Shown: piece after piece, positions 1 through 9,285 of the stretch | Layout: each line of letters begins with the position of its first letter | Numbering within the stretch: position 1 is the first letter of the stretch | DNA from: Phytophthora quininea | Lineage: Eukaryota > Oomycota > Peronosporomycetes > Peronosporales > Peronosporaceae | Length of the DNA: 30,109 nucleotides | Assembly: GCA_011947345.1 (NCBI GenBank) | Contig: JAAVTG010000444.1 | Coordinates: 1 to 30,109 of the forward strand | Direction of reading: 5' to 3' | Notes under the pieces: model-generated | The model's input: the letters and a program-made list of their open reading frames with translations, nothing else | Told to the model about the DNA's origin: nothing | The model's database searches: none | Made by a program: the position numbers and the translations under genes

Positions 1-1
1 G

Positions 2-2015
2 ATCACGGCGGAGCAGATCCTGCTGGAGGCCAACCAGCGCAAGGAGGACCTGGCGCAGCCCGCGGCGGCGCATCACCGATGCCGCCGAGCTGCAGGAGTA
101 CCGAATGGGCAAGCGCAAGGGCTTCGAGGACGAACTGCGCCGCCAGCGACACCACATCGGCACGTGGATGAAATATGCCGTTTGGGAAGAGAGCCAGGAG
201 GAGTTCGCGCGCGCAGCGTCTTCGAGCGTGCGCTGGACGTGGACTACAAGACACCCACGGTCTGGCTCAAGTACGCGGAGATGGAGATGCGCCACAAGTT
301 CGTCAACCACGCGCGCAACGTCTGGGACCGAGCAGTGACGCTGCTGCCCCGAGTGGCGCAGTTTTGGTACAAATACGCCTTCATGGAGGAGATGCTGGGC
401 AATCTACAGGTCGCTAGACGCGTGTTTGAGCGCTGGATGGAGTGGCAGCCTGACGACCAGGCCTGGTACTCGTACATCAAGCTGGAGATGCGCGCCAAAG
501 ACATGAACAGAGCTAGAGCACTCTATGAACGCTACGTCAACTGCCATCCAGGAGAGAAAGCTTACATTAAGTACTCCAAGTGGGAGGAGAAGAGTCAACG
601 GCAGTTGGCATTGGCTAGGAAAGTCTATGAACGGGCACTGGAGGAACTACGCAGTGACGAGAAGACAGAGCTCATCTACTTGGCCTTTGCGCAGTTTGAA
701 GAGCGATGCAGAGAGATCGAGCGAGCTAGAGCAGTGTTCAAATATGCTCTGGATACGCTGCCCAAGGAAGAGGCGCCTGCACTGTACAGCGCCTTTATTA
801 CGTTCGAGAAACAGCACGGAGATAAAGAACGCATTGAGGAAGTGGTGATCGCTAAGAGAAGAGTGGTGTACGAGCAGCAGGTGGCGAAGAACGCGCTGGA
901 CTACGACTCGTGGCTCGAGTACATTAAACTGGAGGAGAACGAAGCTGCGACGTCGCAGTCTTTCGGTCTGGTTCGTGAAGTCTACGAACGTGCTATTGCT
1001 AACGTCCCGCCTATTCAGGAGAAGAAGTACTGGCGCAGATACATCTACCTTTGGATCAAGTACGCGTTGTTTGAAGAGCTGCTGGCCGGTGACAACGACG
1101 ACAGCGGCAGCTCCTCGGAGCGATGCAAACAGGTATACAAGACGTGTTTGAAGCTCATTCCACACGAAAAGTTCACATTCGCCAAGATCTGGATACTCTA
1201 CGCGAAGTTTCTGATCCGCCAGCGTGACGTGCAAAGCGCACGGCAGACATTCGGCGAGGCTCTTGGTCGCTGTCCTAAAGAAGCTTTTACGAGTTACATC
1301 GAGCTAGAACTCATGATGGGCGAGATTGATCGCTGCCGCAAAATCTACATGCGGTTCCTTGAGTTTGACGCTCAAAACTGCGAGACGTGGCAAAAGTACG
1401 CGATGCTGGAGCGGCAGGTGGGTGAGATCGAGCGAGCCCGCGCTATCTACGAGTTGGCGATTCAGCAGCCAGTGCTGGACATGCCCGAGATGATCTGGAA
1501 GCACTATATTGACTTCGAGATCGAGAACGATGAGCGTGAGAACACTCGCGCACTCTACGAGCGATTGCTTGAGCGCACCAAACACGTTAAGGTCTGGATA
1601 AGCTTCGCACAATTCGAGGCAGCGTTGCCAAGTGAGGAAGATGCTTTGAATGAGGATCTAGAACCTGCACGCGATGTGTTTGAGCGTGCGCTTCGCTACA
1701 TGAAGGAGGAAGGCCGCGAAGAACTGAAGGAGGACCGTGTGCTGTGCATGGAGACTTGGCTAGAGATGGAAAAGAAGAATGGCGACGCCAAGATGATCCG
1801 AAAGGTTAGCGACATGCTACCGCGCAAGGTCACCAAGCAACGCATGGCGTACGCACAAGATGGGGTACGTTTCCTTGTCCAAACATTGTGTTTATTTGAT
1901 ACTGACTGCTTTTCATGTTGTGCAGACGGAACTTGGTCTTGAAGAATACACAGACTACATTTTCCCAGACGACGAGCAGTCACACCTCAAGCTGCTACAA
2001 GCTGCGCAGCTTTGA
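2..2015 (+). CDS. CRNKL1: Crooked-neck-like pre-mRNA splicing factor (HAT repeats), 5' partial
   Basis: Core component of the spliceosomal Prp19/NTC complex (Clf1/CRNKL1 family), acting in the nucleus as a scaffold for spliceosome activation. The protein is a run of HAT (half-a-TPR) repeats: repeated W-x-x-Y-A-x-x-E and RA-x-x-(V/I)-(F/Y)-ERAL patterns are visible throughout, for example [14 protein letters not shown] and [13 protein letters not shown]. The N terminus lies outside the window. The reading frame changes near 62-72 and near 207-214; conserved family sequence continues on both sides (ITAEQ, then [15 protein letters not shown], then [11 protein letters not shown]), so these look like small indels in GC-rich runs. 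A 61-nt intron (1865-1925, GTACGT...TGCAG) joins to a last exon that ends at 2013-2015. A Lys/Glu-rich tail continues in another frame to the TAG near 2059, so the true C terminus may be longer. Family assignment is very secure; the exact ends are not. Confidence 0.93.
1865..1925 (+). other. Intron in the Crooked-neck-like gene
   Basis: GTACGT donor and TTGTGCAG acceptor, 61 nt, phase 0. Splicing replaces a divergent read-through tail with the conserved C-terminal motif [12 protein letters not shown] of this family. Confidence 0.85.
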
Positions 2016-2323
2016 AACAAAGAAGCGTGCGCGGGAGGAAGCGGCACAGCAACAGGAGTAGACAGACGAGTAAGTGTGCAGGTATCATCGGCATGTTATT
2101 AGCTCTTCGCCAGCATTTTGATCGCTTCGATTTGACGCGTCGCCTACTGGATGCAGATCCGATACAACCGCTTCTTGAAGGCGTGCATTATCCAGCTGGT
2201 CTTCTAGAGTTTTAGCACTGGTGACGATGGCGACTTCATAAATGCCCTTACAGGACAGGTACTTCTCGATTCCCACACGACTTTGTTGTGCCTACAATCA
2301 TTTTGACTCTGAGCAAACCCGTC
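2016..2323. other. Intergenic stretch without a supported gene
   Basis: Short stretch between the splicing factor and the first M96-like gene. Apart from the possible frameshifted tail of the upstream gene (to about 2059) and the 5' UTR of the next gene, I see nothing I can support. A 63-codon open frame on the minus strand (2085-2276) has no recognisable similarity. Confidence 0.4.
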
Positions 2324-3484
2324 ATGAGCTTCCTCCTCAGCCCCGAAGACTCGAAAACGCTGGCGGAGGCGTTGGCCTTTATCGACACGTTCGAGGACTC
2401 GCCTGGCAGCGCCAAGCCGTCTCTTACCGCTGTGGTCGTCGATAACATTTCGTCAGTAAGAAGCAGGCGGAACAACGCCCAATATTCGGCTCGCTATCGG
2501 ATCAAGAAGAAGAATGAAGCGTCTGAATTGAGAGAGCAGGTCACGAGTCTCGAGAGGCAGCTACAGCGACTGCAGCAGAGTCGACAAGATCACCCGCATC
2601 CGAAAGTCGGCGGTGTGGGATTAATACGCACCGGTATGTCATTTCAATGGCTGGAAGAAGCCGCCAGACAACATCTCGAACGGAAAAAAGCAGAGCAACT
2701 AAATGCACAGCTAAAGAGGCTTCTGGTGCTGGTGACGGAGAGCTCGACATCTCTACAGACGGTGGTACAAAACCTGCAGAATGTACGTCGTCAAGGCGCT
2801 GCAGTGGCCGCGTGCCCGTCTTCTTCTCCACAGGGGCTGTCCTTAAGCAGCAACGAAGCCACTCCGCAGCTTGTTGATCTTCGTATCTGCATGGACCAAA
2901 TGTACGCCGACGCGACGGCAAAATTTGCTTCCGAAGTTGCAGCCACGGACGATGAAACCTCTTTCCACTCGCAGATGACAAAGGCGTCAGTCAAATTGTC
3001 GTCTTCGATGCCGCTGACTTCCGACTTTGATACTGCAAGTCGCCTGCTGTGGAATGGCATGCAGATCCGACACAGCCACTGCTGCAAGCAACGCGTTCAA
3101 CGTGTGCTCGAGAGCGCCAACTCCAGTGTCAAGAGCTACGTGGTTCCAGTCCAAGGCCAGGAGCTACACGGGGTCACTTTTGTGCGCAAATTCCAAGAGC
3201 GAGGCCGCATCCTGTACATGTGGACGTCCGCTGTGCTTCCTCCTCAACACAAACGCAATATCCTCTATCGAGAGAAAGGTTGGGCCGTGCTCTCCCAAAC
3301 TACCAGCAATCCAGAGCACGGCTGCGTCTTCAACATCGACTACGAAGCTTTTAGCGAACGACACAGCCACGAGCTACCAGAGACGACGAGCGTTTTGTGC
3401 AGCCGCGTGGTCAATCTTCTGAGCAGCACACTTCGAACGTATCACGAGCAGGTGCGCAACGAGACGTTGGTCACTTCACTCTGA
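2324..3484 (+). CDS. M96-like bZIP / START-like protein
   Basis: Intronless gene of about 386 aa. The start at 2324 (MSFLLSPEDSKTL) fits the usual N terminus of the oomycete M96 mating-specific protein family; a further in-frame ATG lies 36 nt upstream. Around residues 45-85 there is a basic region (SRRNNAQYSARYRIKKK, keeping the bZIP N-x7-R spacing) followed by a leucine-rich coiled coil. The middle shows the conserved GMSFQWLEEAARQH pattern and a second helical stretch. The C-terminal 200 residues resemble the lipid-binding START-like half of this family. By family it may be a DNA-binding or developmental regulator; that is inference. It is followed 124 nt later by a shorter relative on the same strand. 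Confidence 0.65.
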   Translation: MSFLLSPEDSKTLAEALAFIDTFEDSPGSAKPSLTAVVVDNISSVRSRRNNAQYSARYRIKKKNEASELREQVTSLERQLQRLQQSRQDHPHPKVGGVGLIRTGMSFQWLEEAARQHLERKKAEQLNAQLKRLLVLVTESSTSLQTVVQNLQNVRRQGAAVAACPSSSPQGLSLSSNEATPQLVDLRICMDQMYADATAKFASEVAATDDETSFHSQMTKASVKLSSSMPLTSDFDTASRLLWNGMQIRHSHCCKQRVQRVLESANSSVKSYVVPVQGQELHGVTFVRKFQERGRILYMWTSAVLPPQHKRNILYREKGWAVLSQTTSNPEHGCVFNIDYEAFSERHSHELPETTSVLCSRVVNLLSSTLRTYHEQVRNETLVTSL

Positions 3485-3608
3485 CACCAGCAATCGCACC
3501 CACGGGACTTTCCTCGCCTTGTTCACTTCGAAATCTCAGTTGCTGGTTGACGTCTCCTCATTAGACGTTTTGCCACACACAAGGCGAGTCGAGTCAATTC
3601 TCCTTCGG

Positions 3609-4088
3609 ATGAGTCTCCTCCTGGAAGCGACCGCAACCGACGAGCCGTTCGCAGTCCCCGACATGCTGGCGCTGCTGGATGTGGAGGTCAATTGGCCGCG
3701 AGAGTTGCTGACCCCAACGGCGACTACGAAAGAGAAGGCGAGCAAACCCAAGCGAGGTCGAATGACGGCTCCGTCTCCTCGGCCGCGACTGCGCAACAAG
3801 GGCAAGATCGAGATCCTGCGGCGTGAGATCAAAGCGCTCGAGGCGGAGCTGGTCCAGCGTCAGAAAGTAGCAGCGGAGCACCCAGAGAGCGCTGAGAAAC
3901 GCCGAGCCAGGTCGATCTGGAAAGTGCTCGCGACCAAGCAGAAGCAGGAGCTACAACACGCAGAAGAACGCAACAGAGCGCTCAAGGAGATGCTGTCGCA
4001 GCAGTTCCGACTGGTGGCGGCCATGACCGAAGTGCTGGAGGAGTGGAAGCGACTGCCCAACCCAGAGACCTCCAGTGTGTGCCTGTAG
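3609..4088 (+). CDS. Short M96-like coiled-coil protein without START-like half
   Basis: About 159 aa if the start is at 3609 (MSLLLEATATDEPF); an upstream in-frame ATG at 3519 would add 30 residues. It has the same plan as the N-terminal half of the preceding gene: an acidic/hydrophobic N terminus, a basic stretch (PRPRLRNKGK), a coiled coil (KIEILRREIKALEAEL) and a second helix (SIWKVLATKQKQEL). It ends with EEWKRLPNPETSSVCL and a clean stop, so the START-like half is absent. This suggests a tandem duplicate that lost its C-terminal domain, or a naturally short family member. AATAAA-like sequence (CAATAAAG) occurs about 25 nt after the stop. No function is assigned. Confidence 0.6.
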   Translation: MSLLLEATATDEPFAVPDMLALLDVEVNWPRELLTPTATTKEKASKPKRGRMTAPSPRPRLRNKGKIEILRREIKALEAELVQRQKVAAEHPESAEKRRARSIWKVLATKQKQELQHAEERNRALKEMLSQQFRLVAAMTEVLEEWKRLPNPETSSVCL

Positions 4089-4109
4089 TAGTTAGGTGTC
4101 GTCGTCATG

Positions 4110-4117
4110 AGCAATAA
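4110..4117 (+). terminator. Possible polyadenylation signal
   Basis: An AATAAA hexamer lies about 25 nt after the stop codon of the short M96-like gene. Oomycete signals are weakly conserved, so this is only suggestive. Confidence 0.3.
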
Positions 4118-4265
4118 AGTGAAGCTCCAGTTCATGACGATTTTCTGTGGGTTCTTGACGAAAAAGTATCTTATTGAAACCTATACACTATCATAGTTCA
4201 TGCTCTTCACCCATCATCCCAGTCACAACGCGATTGCCCTTGTGAGCTCGCAAAGTGCTGTTCGA

Positions 4266-5723
4266 ATGCTGCGTTCGCTGATCCCTGCTGTGCGCCCCAC
4301 TAATGCGCTGCTCTCGCGACTGGGCGCTACATGTAGCTCTGGATCTTCTCTATCTGCTCATGTAAGTTGCAGTCGCCAACTCTCTTCGAAGGCGCCGCCC
4401 CGCCATGTCTTCGCGGACCCCTCGGTAGGCATCGGCAGCCTCCCGCTGGCTCCGGAGGAGACACAGGCAGAGCGTGAGCTGCTCAAGTCGTTGCCAGAGT
4501 TCCAGGAGGCTGCGGCCGTGCTGTTGGGCCAAGGAAGCGACGAGGCGCGGCTGCTGCCCAACTACAAGCGCGCCCAGGAGGCGCTGCCGAAGCTGCAGCG
4601 CACGGTGGAGATCTGCCGCTCAGCCATGGGCTTCCAGAGCGTGTATCTGCAGGCGGCTCTGCGTCACTTGGTGGCTACACTGCTCATGAAGGGCGATGTG
4701 GAAGAGGCCAAGAAGGTGATGCAAGAGAGAGGAGACGTCATGCAGTGGCCTATTGCAGAGCACGAGCGGATGCTGCGTCTGCTGCTGAGAGCCAATTTGC
4801 CCAAAGAGGCCGAGAGCTGGTGCTCGAAAGAGGAGTTCACCAAGCTGTTCCCGAAGGACGATACGGTGCCACTTAAGTGGACGCTGTACGAACTCATTGG
4901 CAAGGACTTGAGTGGAGGAGCCGAGGAGTTGGCCAAGGCGGTGGAAGACCCGCTGTTTGTGCGGGCTGTTGAGACGCTGAGAGAGAAGAAGGATGTGGTA
5001 CTGAAGCGCGAGGAAACGAGTGACCTGAAGGCGAGTGAGCTGCAGCTGGGGCGGGAGGTCCCGTACTTGCTGGCCCAGTACGCGTCGCTGTCGGTAGCGA
5101 GCACGCGAGCTCTGGACAGGGACCCCAAGGCCGACCCCAAGGCCCCTCCAAGTGACACTCAGCTCGTGAGTTTGAACCAGGCCGAAGTGCTGTGGAAGGA
5201 ATCGCTGGCGTGGGTAGAGAGGATCTCTGCGGAGGAGGACAAGGACGCGCTGCTGGCGTCCGGGCCGAACGCTCCGTTTGCGGCCTGGGTGCAGACCAAT
5301 CTGGGCGAGCTGTTGCTGCGGAAGAATAAGCCCGACGAAGCGATGGAGTGGCTGGGCAAGGCCATGAGCACGCTGCAAGAGGAACAGAACACTGCTGGAG
5401 GCAGCGCGCTGGCGATGACTCGCGTGCTGGGCCAGATCGCCCGCGGCTGCCACGTCATGGGCCAGGCTGTCACGAGCGAAGGTCTGTTTGTCACTGTGAT
5501 CGAGTCGTTTGAGCGCGAGAGAGCGCTGTCGATGACGGACCGCGTGGAGTTCGCTCGTGCCCTGCGCGCTTACGGCGACTTGCTGACGAACTGGGAGAAG
5601 CGTGAGGCTGGTGCTGCGAAGCGATACGCGCAGGCTGAACGTGTCGAGAAGGAGCTGCAGCAGCTGTGCAAGACCAACCAGAGCGCTGTTGCGCTGCACC
5701 CTGTATTTTATTTGCCGCTGTAG
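4266..5723 (+). CDS. Probable mitochondrial TPR-like protein
   Basis: Intronless, about 485 aa from the ATG at 4266 (MLRSLIPAVRPTNALLSRLG). The first 45 residues are rich in Arg, Ser, Leu and Ala and free of acidic residues, as in a mitochondrial presequence. I prefer this start to the in-frame ATG at 4200, which would place 22 less suitable residues ahead of it. The rest is almost entirely helical with TPR-like pairs, clearest near the C-terminal third (TNLGELLLRKNKPDEAMEWLG) and around residues 120-190. No catalytic motif is visible. It is probably a scaffold or assembly factor in the mitochondrial matrix; I do not recognise a specific orthologue. High codon bias produces a 399-codon antisense open frame that is not a gene. 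Confidence 0.6.
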   Translation: MLRSLIPAVRPTNALLSRLGATCSSGSSLSAHVSCSRQLSSKAPPRHVFADPSVGIGSLPLAPEETQAERELLKSLPEFQEAAAVLLGQGSDEARLLPNYKRAQEALPKLQRTVEICRSAMGFQSVYLQAALRHLVATLLMKGDVEEAKKVMQERGDVMQWPIAEHERMLRLLLRANLPKEAESWCSKEEFTKLFPKDDTVPLKWTLYELIGKDLSGGAEELAKAVEDPLFVRAVETLREKKDVVLKREETSDLKASELQLGREVPYLLAQYASLSVASTRALDRDPKADPKAPPSDTQLVSLNQAEVLWKESLAWVERISAEEDKDALLASGPNAPFAAWVQTNLGELLLRKNKPDEAMEWLGKAMSTLQEEQNTAGGSALAMTRVLGQIARGCHVMGQAVTSEGLFVTVIESFERERALSMTDRVEFARALRAYGDLLTNWEKREAGAAKRYAQAERVEKELQQLCKTNQSAVALHPVFYLPL

Positions 5724-6029
5724 GTAGGAAACGAGAAATAAGGTGTTTACTTGCCGCTGTGTGGTGAGGTGAGCTTGAAGTGTGTGTGTGTGTGTGTTTT
5801 TTTTTTTCCCAACAAACAAAATGTCAACGAAAAAGCTAAATAATGACTGCTTGCCGGTGGTGCTACCAACATGGTCCGTCTTCGATCCGTCTCCACGTTC
5901 AGAGTCACCTTGCCACGCTGAGTCATGGAATTCATCAACGATAACCGCAACGATAACCGCGGCACTGCAACTCTGATGGACCTGGAGTTATCCGATGGCG
6001 TCACGAGTCCAGCGAAGCCAGCGACGCAT
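5724..6029. other. Intergenic region between convergent genes
   Basis: Convergent 3' ends of the TPR-like gene (+) and Crinkler-type copy 1 (-). It holds a TG/T microsatellite (5781-5807). Short open frames here show no recognisable protein. Confidence 0.5.
5781..5807 (+). repeat. (TG)8-T11 microsatellite
   Basis: Eight TG units at 5781-5796 followed directly by eleven T at 5797-5807, just downstream of the TPR-like gene. A likely site of replication slippage. Confidence 0.9.
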
Positions 6030-7867
6030 TTAAGAGGCGGCATCTTCCTGGACAGCTTGCACGCCAGCAGCTAAAGTGCCAGCAGCTAAAGTGCCTGCAG
6101 CTAAAGTGCCCGCAGCTACATCCATAGATGTCGACATGTTTAGCGACCACACGTACTGCGGAATCTTCGCCACCGCGTCGCTGTACGACCTGTCTCGCAT
6201 TTGTTCAAGGATTGCCACGGCCTGAGGCATTAAAATGCTGGCTGGGAGAGTGTTGTTCCGGATCTCCTCTTGCAGTTTCGTGATCGTAAAAATGCCAAGC
6301 TCTGCCAGTTTTGTTTGGGTTGCTGGGCCAATATGCTTGACCTTCCTCACGGCATCCTGAGCTATCGGCTCGGGAACGATCTCCTGCCGCTTGAAGTCTC
6401 CTGCAATGCTTTTGGGGACGGCAAACACCAACGCCACTCGCTGCGGGTTCGTCTTTACCGCCTCTAGAAGACCAAGCCTTTTCAGCACCGCGATGATCCC
6501 CCATGCCTTGACTGGATGAGTTTTCGAAATCGTCATTTGAAATAGGATCAAGCGGTTTGCGGCGTTCCAGGCGATGAGATCTTGTGCCACATCGTTGCTC
6601 GAGACTGCCATCCTCGGAAGGTAGAACGAGTCAATTGACGGGAGCTGCAACGACTTGGACTGATGGTACGGTCCAAGCGTAGCTGTCGCTGGAGATAGAT
6701 CCTCCATCTCGAAGTCGTCGGCGACGCTCTCTTGTATCACGATATCTTTCATGTTGTCTGAAGCAGCATCCTCTTGCAGCGCCGACAGCTGGAGTGTGCA
6801 CCCTCTCTTCAGCATCTCGTGGCCACCAACCTTGAATATCCATCCAAGCAGCGATGCACCTTGCGGCGTACCTTCTAGCGACTGGCGCAACAGATCTCTG
6901 CTTGTGGTGACTGTGGTGAGCAAGCGCCGTGCCAGATTCTGCACGACGAAAGGAGACGCGAGCTTAGTTGTTGCCCGTATCATACCCAGTTCCTCATTTG
7001 GCACGTAATGGAGAACACGATGGCAGATGTCGCGGTTGGCGACCCCCATAATGAGGTTGTTGAGCTCTCCAGCACTGTTGATATTGTTGATCTCGACGAG
7101 TAAATCTTCTTTGCTGTCAGTGACAAGAGCTTCGGTCGATAAAAACATTCGCGTGCCACGCCACCGAAAATGTTAAATCGCGTCTCGATCACAGAGTCAG
7201 TGATGGTGTTGAAAACGTGCTGCCCTTTGAGGCGCAGCACAGATGCTGCTTCTTGGAGCTCCACACACGTCCAGAGAGGCATGAAGAGAGTGGCTTTGTC
7301 CTTCCTCATCGTCTTCAACCATTCCTCGTTGGGGCTTGCAAACACCACCATCTGAGTGTCATGAAATGACTCGGGAGGTCCGTCACACAGGAGAAGTGTC
7401 CTCCTTTTTCCATCGCACTCTTCCAAAACGTCGCCAATCGCGGCCTCTGAGCGGAGTTTTGTTGGTTTTCCGTCGTCCTTGAAGACAGTGGCTGCGCCCT
7501 TCAACTTGTTTTTCTTGTATGCCGCTGCGATTATCCATGTGTCGGTCACCTCCTCGCGGAAACGCCGGAAGAAGTAACTATAGAAGACCGATTTGCCGAT
7601 GCCTGTACAGGATCAACCACAAATGATAGATGAGAATGACCTCCTAGTGATACATAATACCATACCAGGTGATCCCGTCACGGTCACGCATTCCTCTCCT
7701 TCGTCCAGCATTCCCTTCACGAGACCGTAGAATTGCTTATAGCATTCACGCACATAGAAAAACTTGCCGTTTTTGTGGCGATGCACGGATGGCAGGACGA
7801 TCAGCTCCTCCGTGAAGTCTGCCCCAGAAATTGCTGCCGTCTTCAATTTCTTCGGTGGAGGCTCCAT
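6030..7867 (-). CDS. Crinkler/RHS-type P-loop NTPase with REase-like and HhH-like domains, copy 1
   Basis: About 590 aa in two exons (7666-7867; 7602-6030). The N terminus (MEPPPKKLKTA) holds a possible nuclear localisation signal; there is no secretion signal and no LFLAK header. Residues 60-75 form a Walker A (GSPGIGKS) that is split by a phase-1 intron (7603-7665). A Walker-B-like LLLCDG follows. The C-terminal half has a restriction-endonuclease-like block (PSIDSFYLP... LILFQMTISKTHPVK... VALVFAVPK) as in Crinkler-type proteins, then a helix-hairpin-helix-like segment (VKHIGPATQTKLAELGI). The tail is a short AAGTL repeat. The frame breaks in an A5 run (+ strand 7141-7145); one extra base restores continuity into STEALVTDS. 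By family this is a nucleus-acting effector or a transposon-derived NTPase/nuclease; activity is not shown. It may be functional if the break is a sequencing error. Confidence 0.75.
6063..6118 (-). repeat. 15-bp tandem repeat encoding AAGTL
   Basis: Three full units and one partial unit of 15 bp (starts at 6063, 6078, 6093, 6108), in frame at the C terminus of Crinkler-type copy 1. Confidence 0.85.
7603..7665 (-). other. Intron inside Walker A of Crinkler-type copy 1
   Basis: 63-nt intron, GTATGG donor and TGTACAG acceptor, phase 1, interrupting the codon of the second Gly of GSPGIGKS. The same position is used in copy 2 (18358-18434). Confidence 0.85.
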
Positions 7868-8019
7868 TTGTCTTAGCGAGAAAACGGCGAATTGATTGAG
7901 ATCGACTACAACGAAAACTTCACAATCTCACAATCTCAATGTTCACAGCCGGAAACTACGCTTTCGAAAATGTCCCCAGCAAGTACAAGTAACTAAACCT
8001 GAATCCACCATCAGTCGGA

Positions 8020-9163
8020 TTAATCCATATCGACTGCAACGTAGTCACCGCGGTAGGGAGGACTTGGAGCCCGTCGAGCAGTAGGTTGAACGCCACTTTG
8101 GATAAGTCGTTCCGAGCCAGCAAATGAGATCGCGCAAAATAGAAAGAAGAAGGAGACCCCCATCTACAACAGCCAAGCATACATGAGTTCAAGAGCTCTT
8201 GACACTATCTCCTCAAATCAACACTTACCAGGATCATCCACGGCAGCAGAATACCAAAGCTGGACATCGCGTCGCCCTCCAATCGCTTCGCAAGGAGGAA
8301 AAATGGCAAAACCAGCACCACAATCACAAGAGTGGTACATACTGCATCTAGCAATCGGTGCGACGACGTCGACTTGCAATACTTCTTTACCGGGTACGAG
8401 AAGAAGATGACCACATGGATCCACACAGGAGTCATAACAAACCACCAATTGGTGCCTTCTAGACTGTCGTCCACCTTCATCCCGACAAGTAGTGCCTGTG
8501 TCATGCGCAGCAGCGTCAAGATCGTCTTGCGCCCCACCGCTTGTGTCAACAGTTGGCGCTCTTCCTCGATGTCCTCCGTTTGAGAGACGCCTGCTCCTAT
8601 AGTATCACTAGCGAGCATTTGGTGGCCTAGCACGCCTCCCACCAACGCCTCAGCCAAATTCAACGTCTCAAAGAACAAGTACGGCGAGAACACCGTCAGC
8701 AGGCTCCAACTGATAACTCCATCGAGTTTGAGGACGACGAAGACTTGCAATAGCAACAACAGCAGCTGCTTGCAGAACGCGTAGAGCTTGGCGTCCGCAA
8801 AAATGAGAGAGAATAGCATACTCCCGAAGTAGACTGCATCCAACACCCACAAAGGGAAGAGCACCGCTCCCCACTTCCAGAAGATGAGATTGTCCACACG
8901 AAGACAGCACAAAACTACAGCAACAACGTCGTTAGCAAGTATAATAATCAATAAAAACAACTTCACCACTTACAGGGAATGGACAGCGCAAAGAGGAAGT
9001 GCGTCATGGCGAGCAGCAGCGTCAGACACCGCCCTCGGAAGCCAAAGCTGCGAACAGTGTCGTACACCTCCTACAACAAAGAGCTTTCCTTTAACGAAGG
9101 GTAATTGAGGAAGAATGCAGTGCATTGGTGTCGAACCTGAAGGCTCCATCCTCGGAGGTTCAT
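8020..9163 (-). CDS. Tmemb_185A (transmembrane Fragile-X-F) family protein
   Basis: Polytopic membrane protein of 317 aa in four exons: 9163-9137, 9070-8974, 8914-8229 and 8163-8020. Exon phases close exactly. The start (MNLRGWSLQ) is the ATG whose frame joins correctly to EVYDTVRSFGFRG. About seven to eight hydrophobic segments are visible, e.g. CLTLLLAMTHFLFALSIP, AVLFPLWVLDAVYFG, LLLLLLQVFVVLKL and AVCTTLVIVVLVLPFFLL. The SWSL and W-x-x-PVW patterns and the GDYVAVDMD C terminus are shared with the J-domain fusion gene at 21954-23585, as are the intron positions. Molecular function of the family is unknown. It lies 152 bp upstream of Crinkler copy 1 and 122 bp downstream of the ankyrin gene, all on the minus strand. 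Confidence 0.88.
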
Positions 9164-9285
9164 CGTCGTCTCCGTTTTGCGACTCGTCCAGCGTGACGTA
9201 CGAAAGGAGCTCGTGGACGGACCAGATGGGCCGAATGATTTTATAGAGCGACGTTTCCACCAATGAAATTCGGATGATCGCACTT

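Noticed and set aside
647..1234. 195-codon minus-strand open frame
   Set aside because: Antisense to the HAT-repeat coding sequence, which is strongly conserved.
2085..2276. 63-codon minus-strand frame after the splicing factor
   Set aside because: Protein-like composition but no recognisable similarity and no support for a start or neighbouring exon.
4620..5819. 399-codon open frame on the minus strand
   Set aside because: It lies antisense to the TPR-like gene, is Leu/Arg/Gln-rich in the manner of a shadow frame, and shows no domain; the + strand protein has a presequence and TPR pattern.
9164..9283. Coding-like frame (SLYKIIRPIWSVHELLSYVTL) as first exon of the Tmemb_185A gene
   Set aside because: Its phase does not fit the splice to the next exon, whereas the ATG at 9163 (MNLRGWSLQ) closes exactly.
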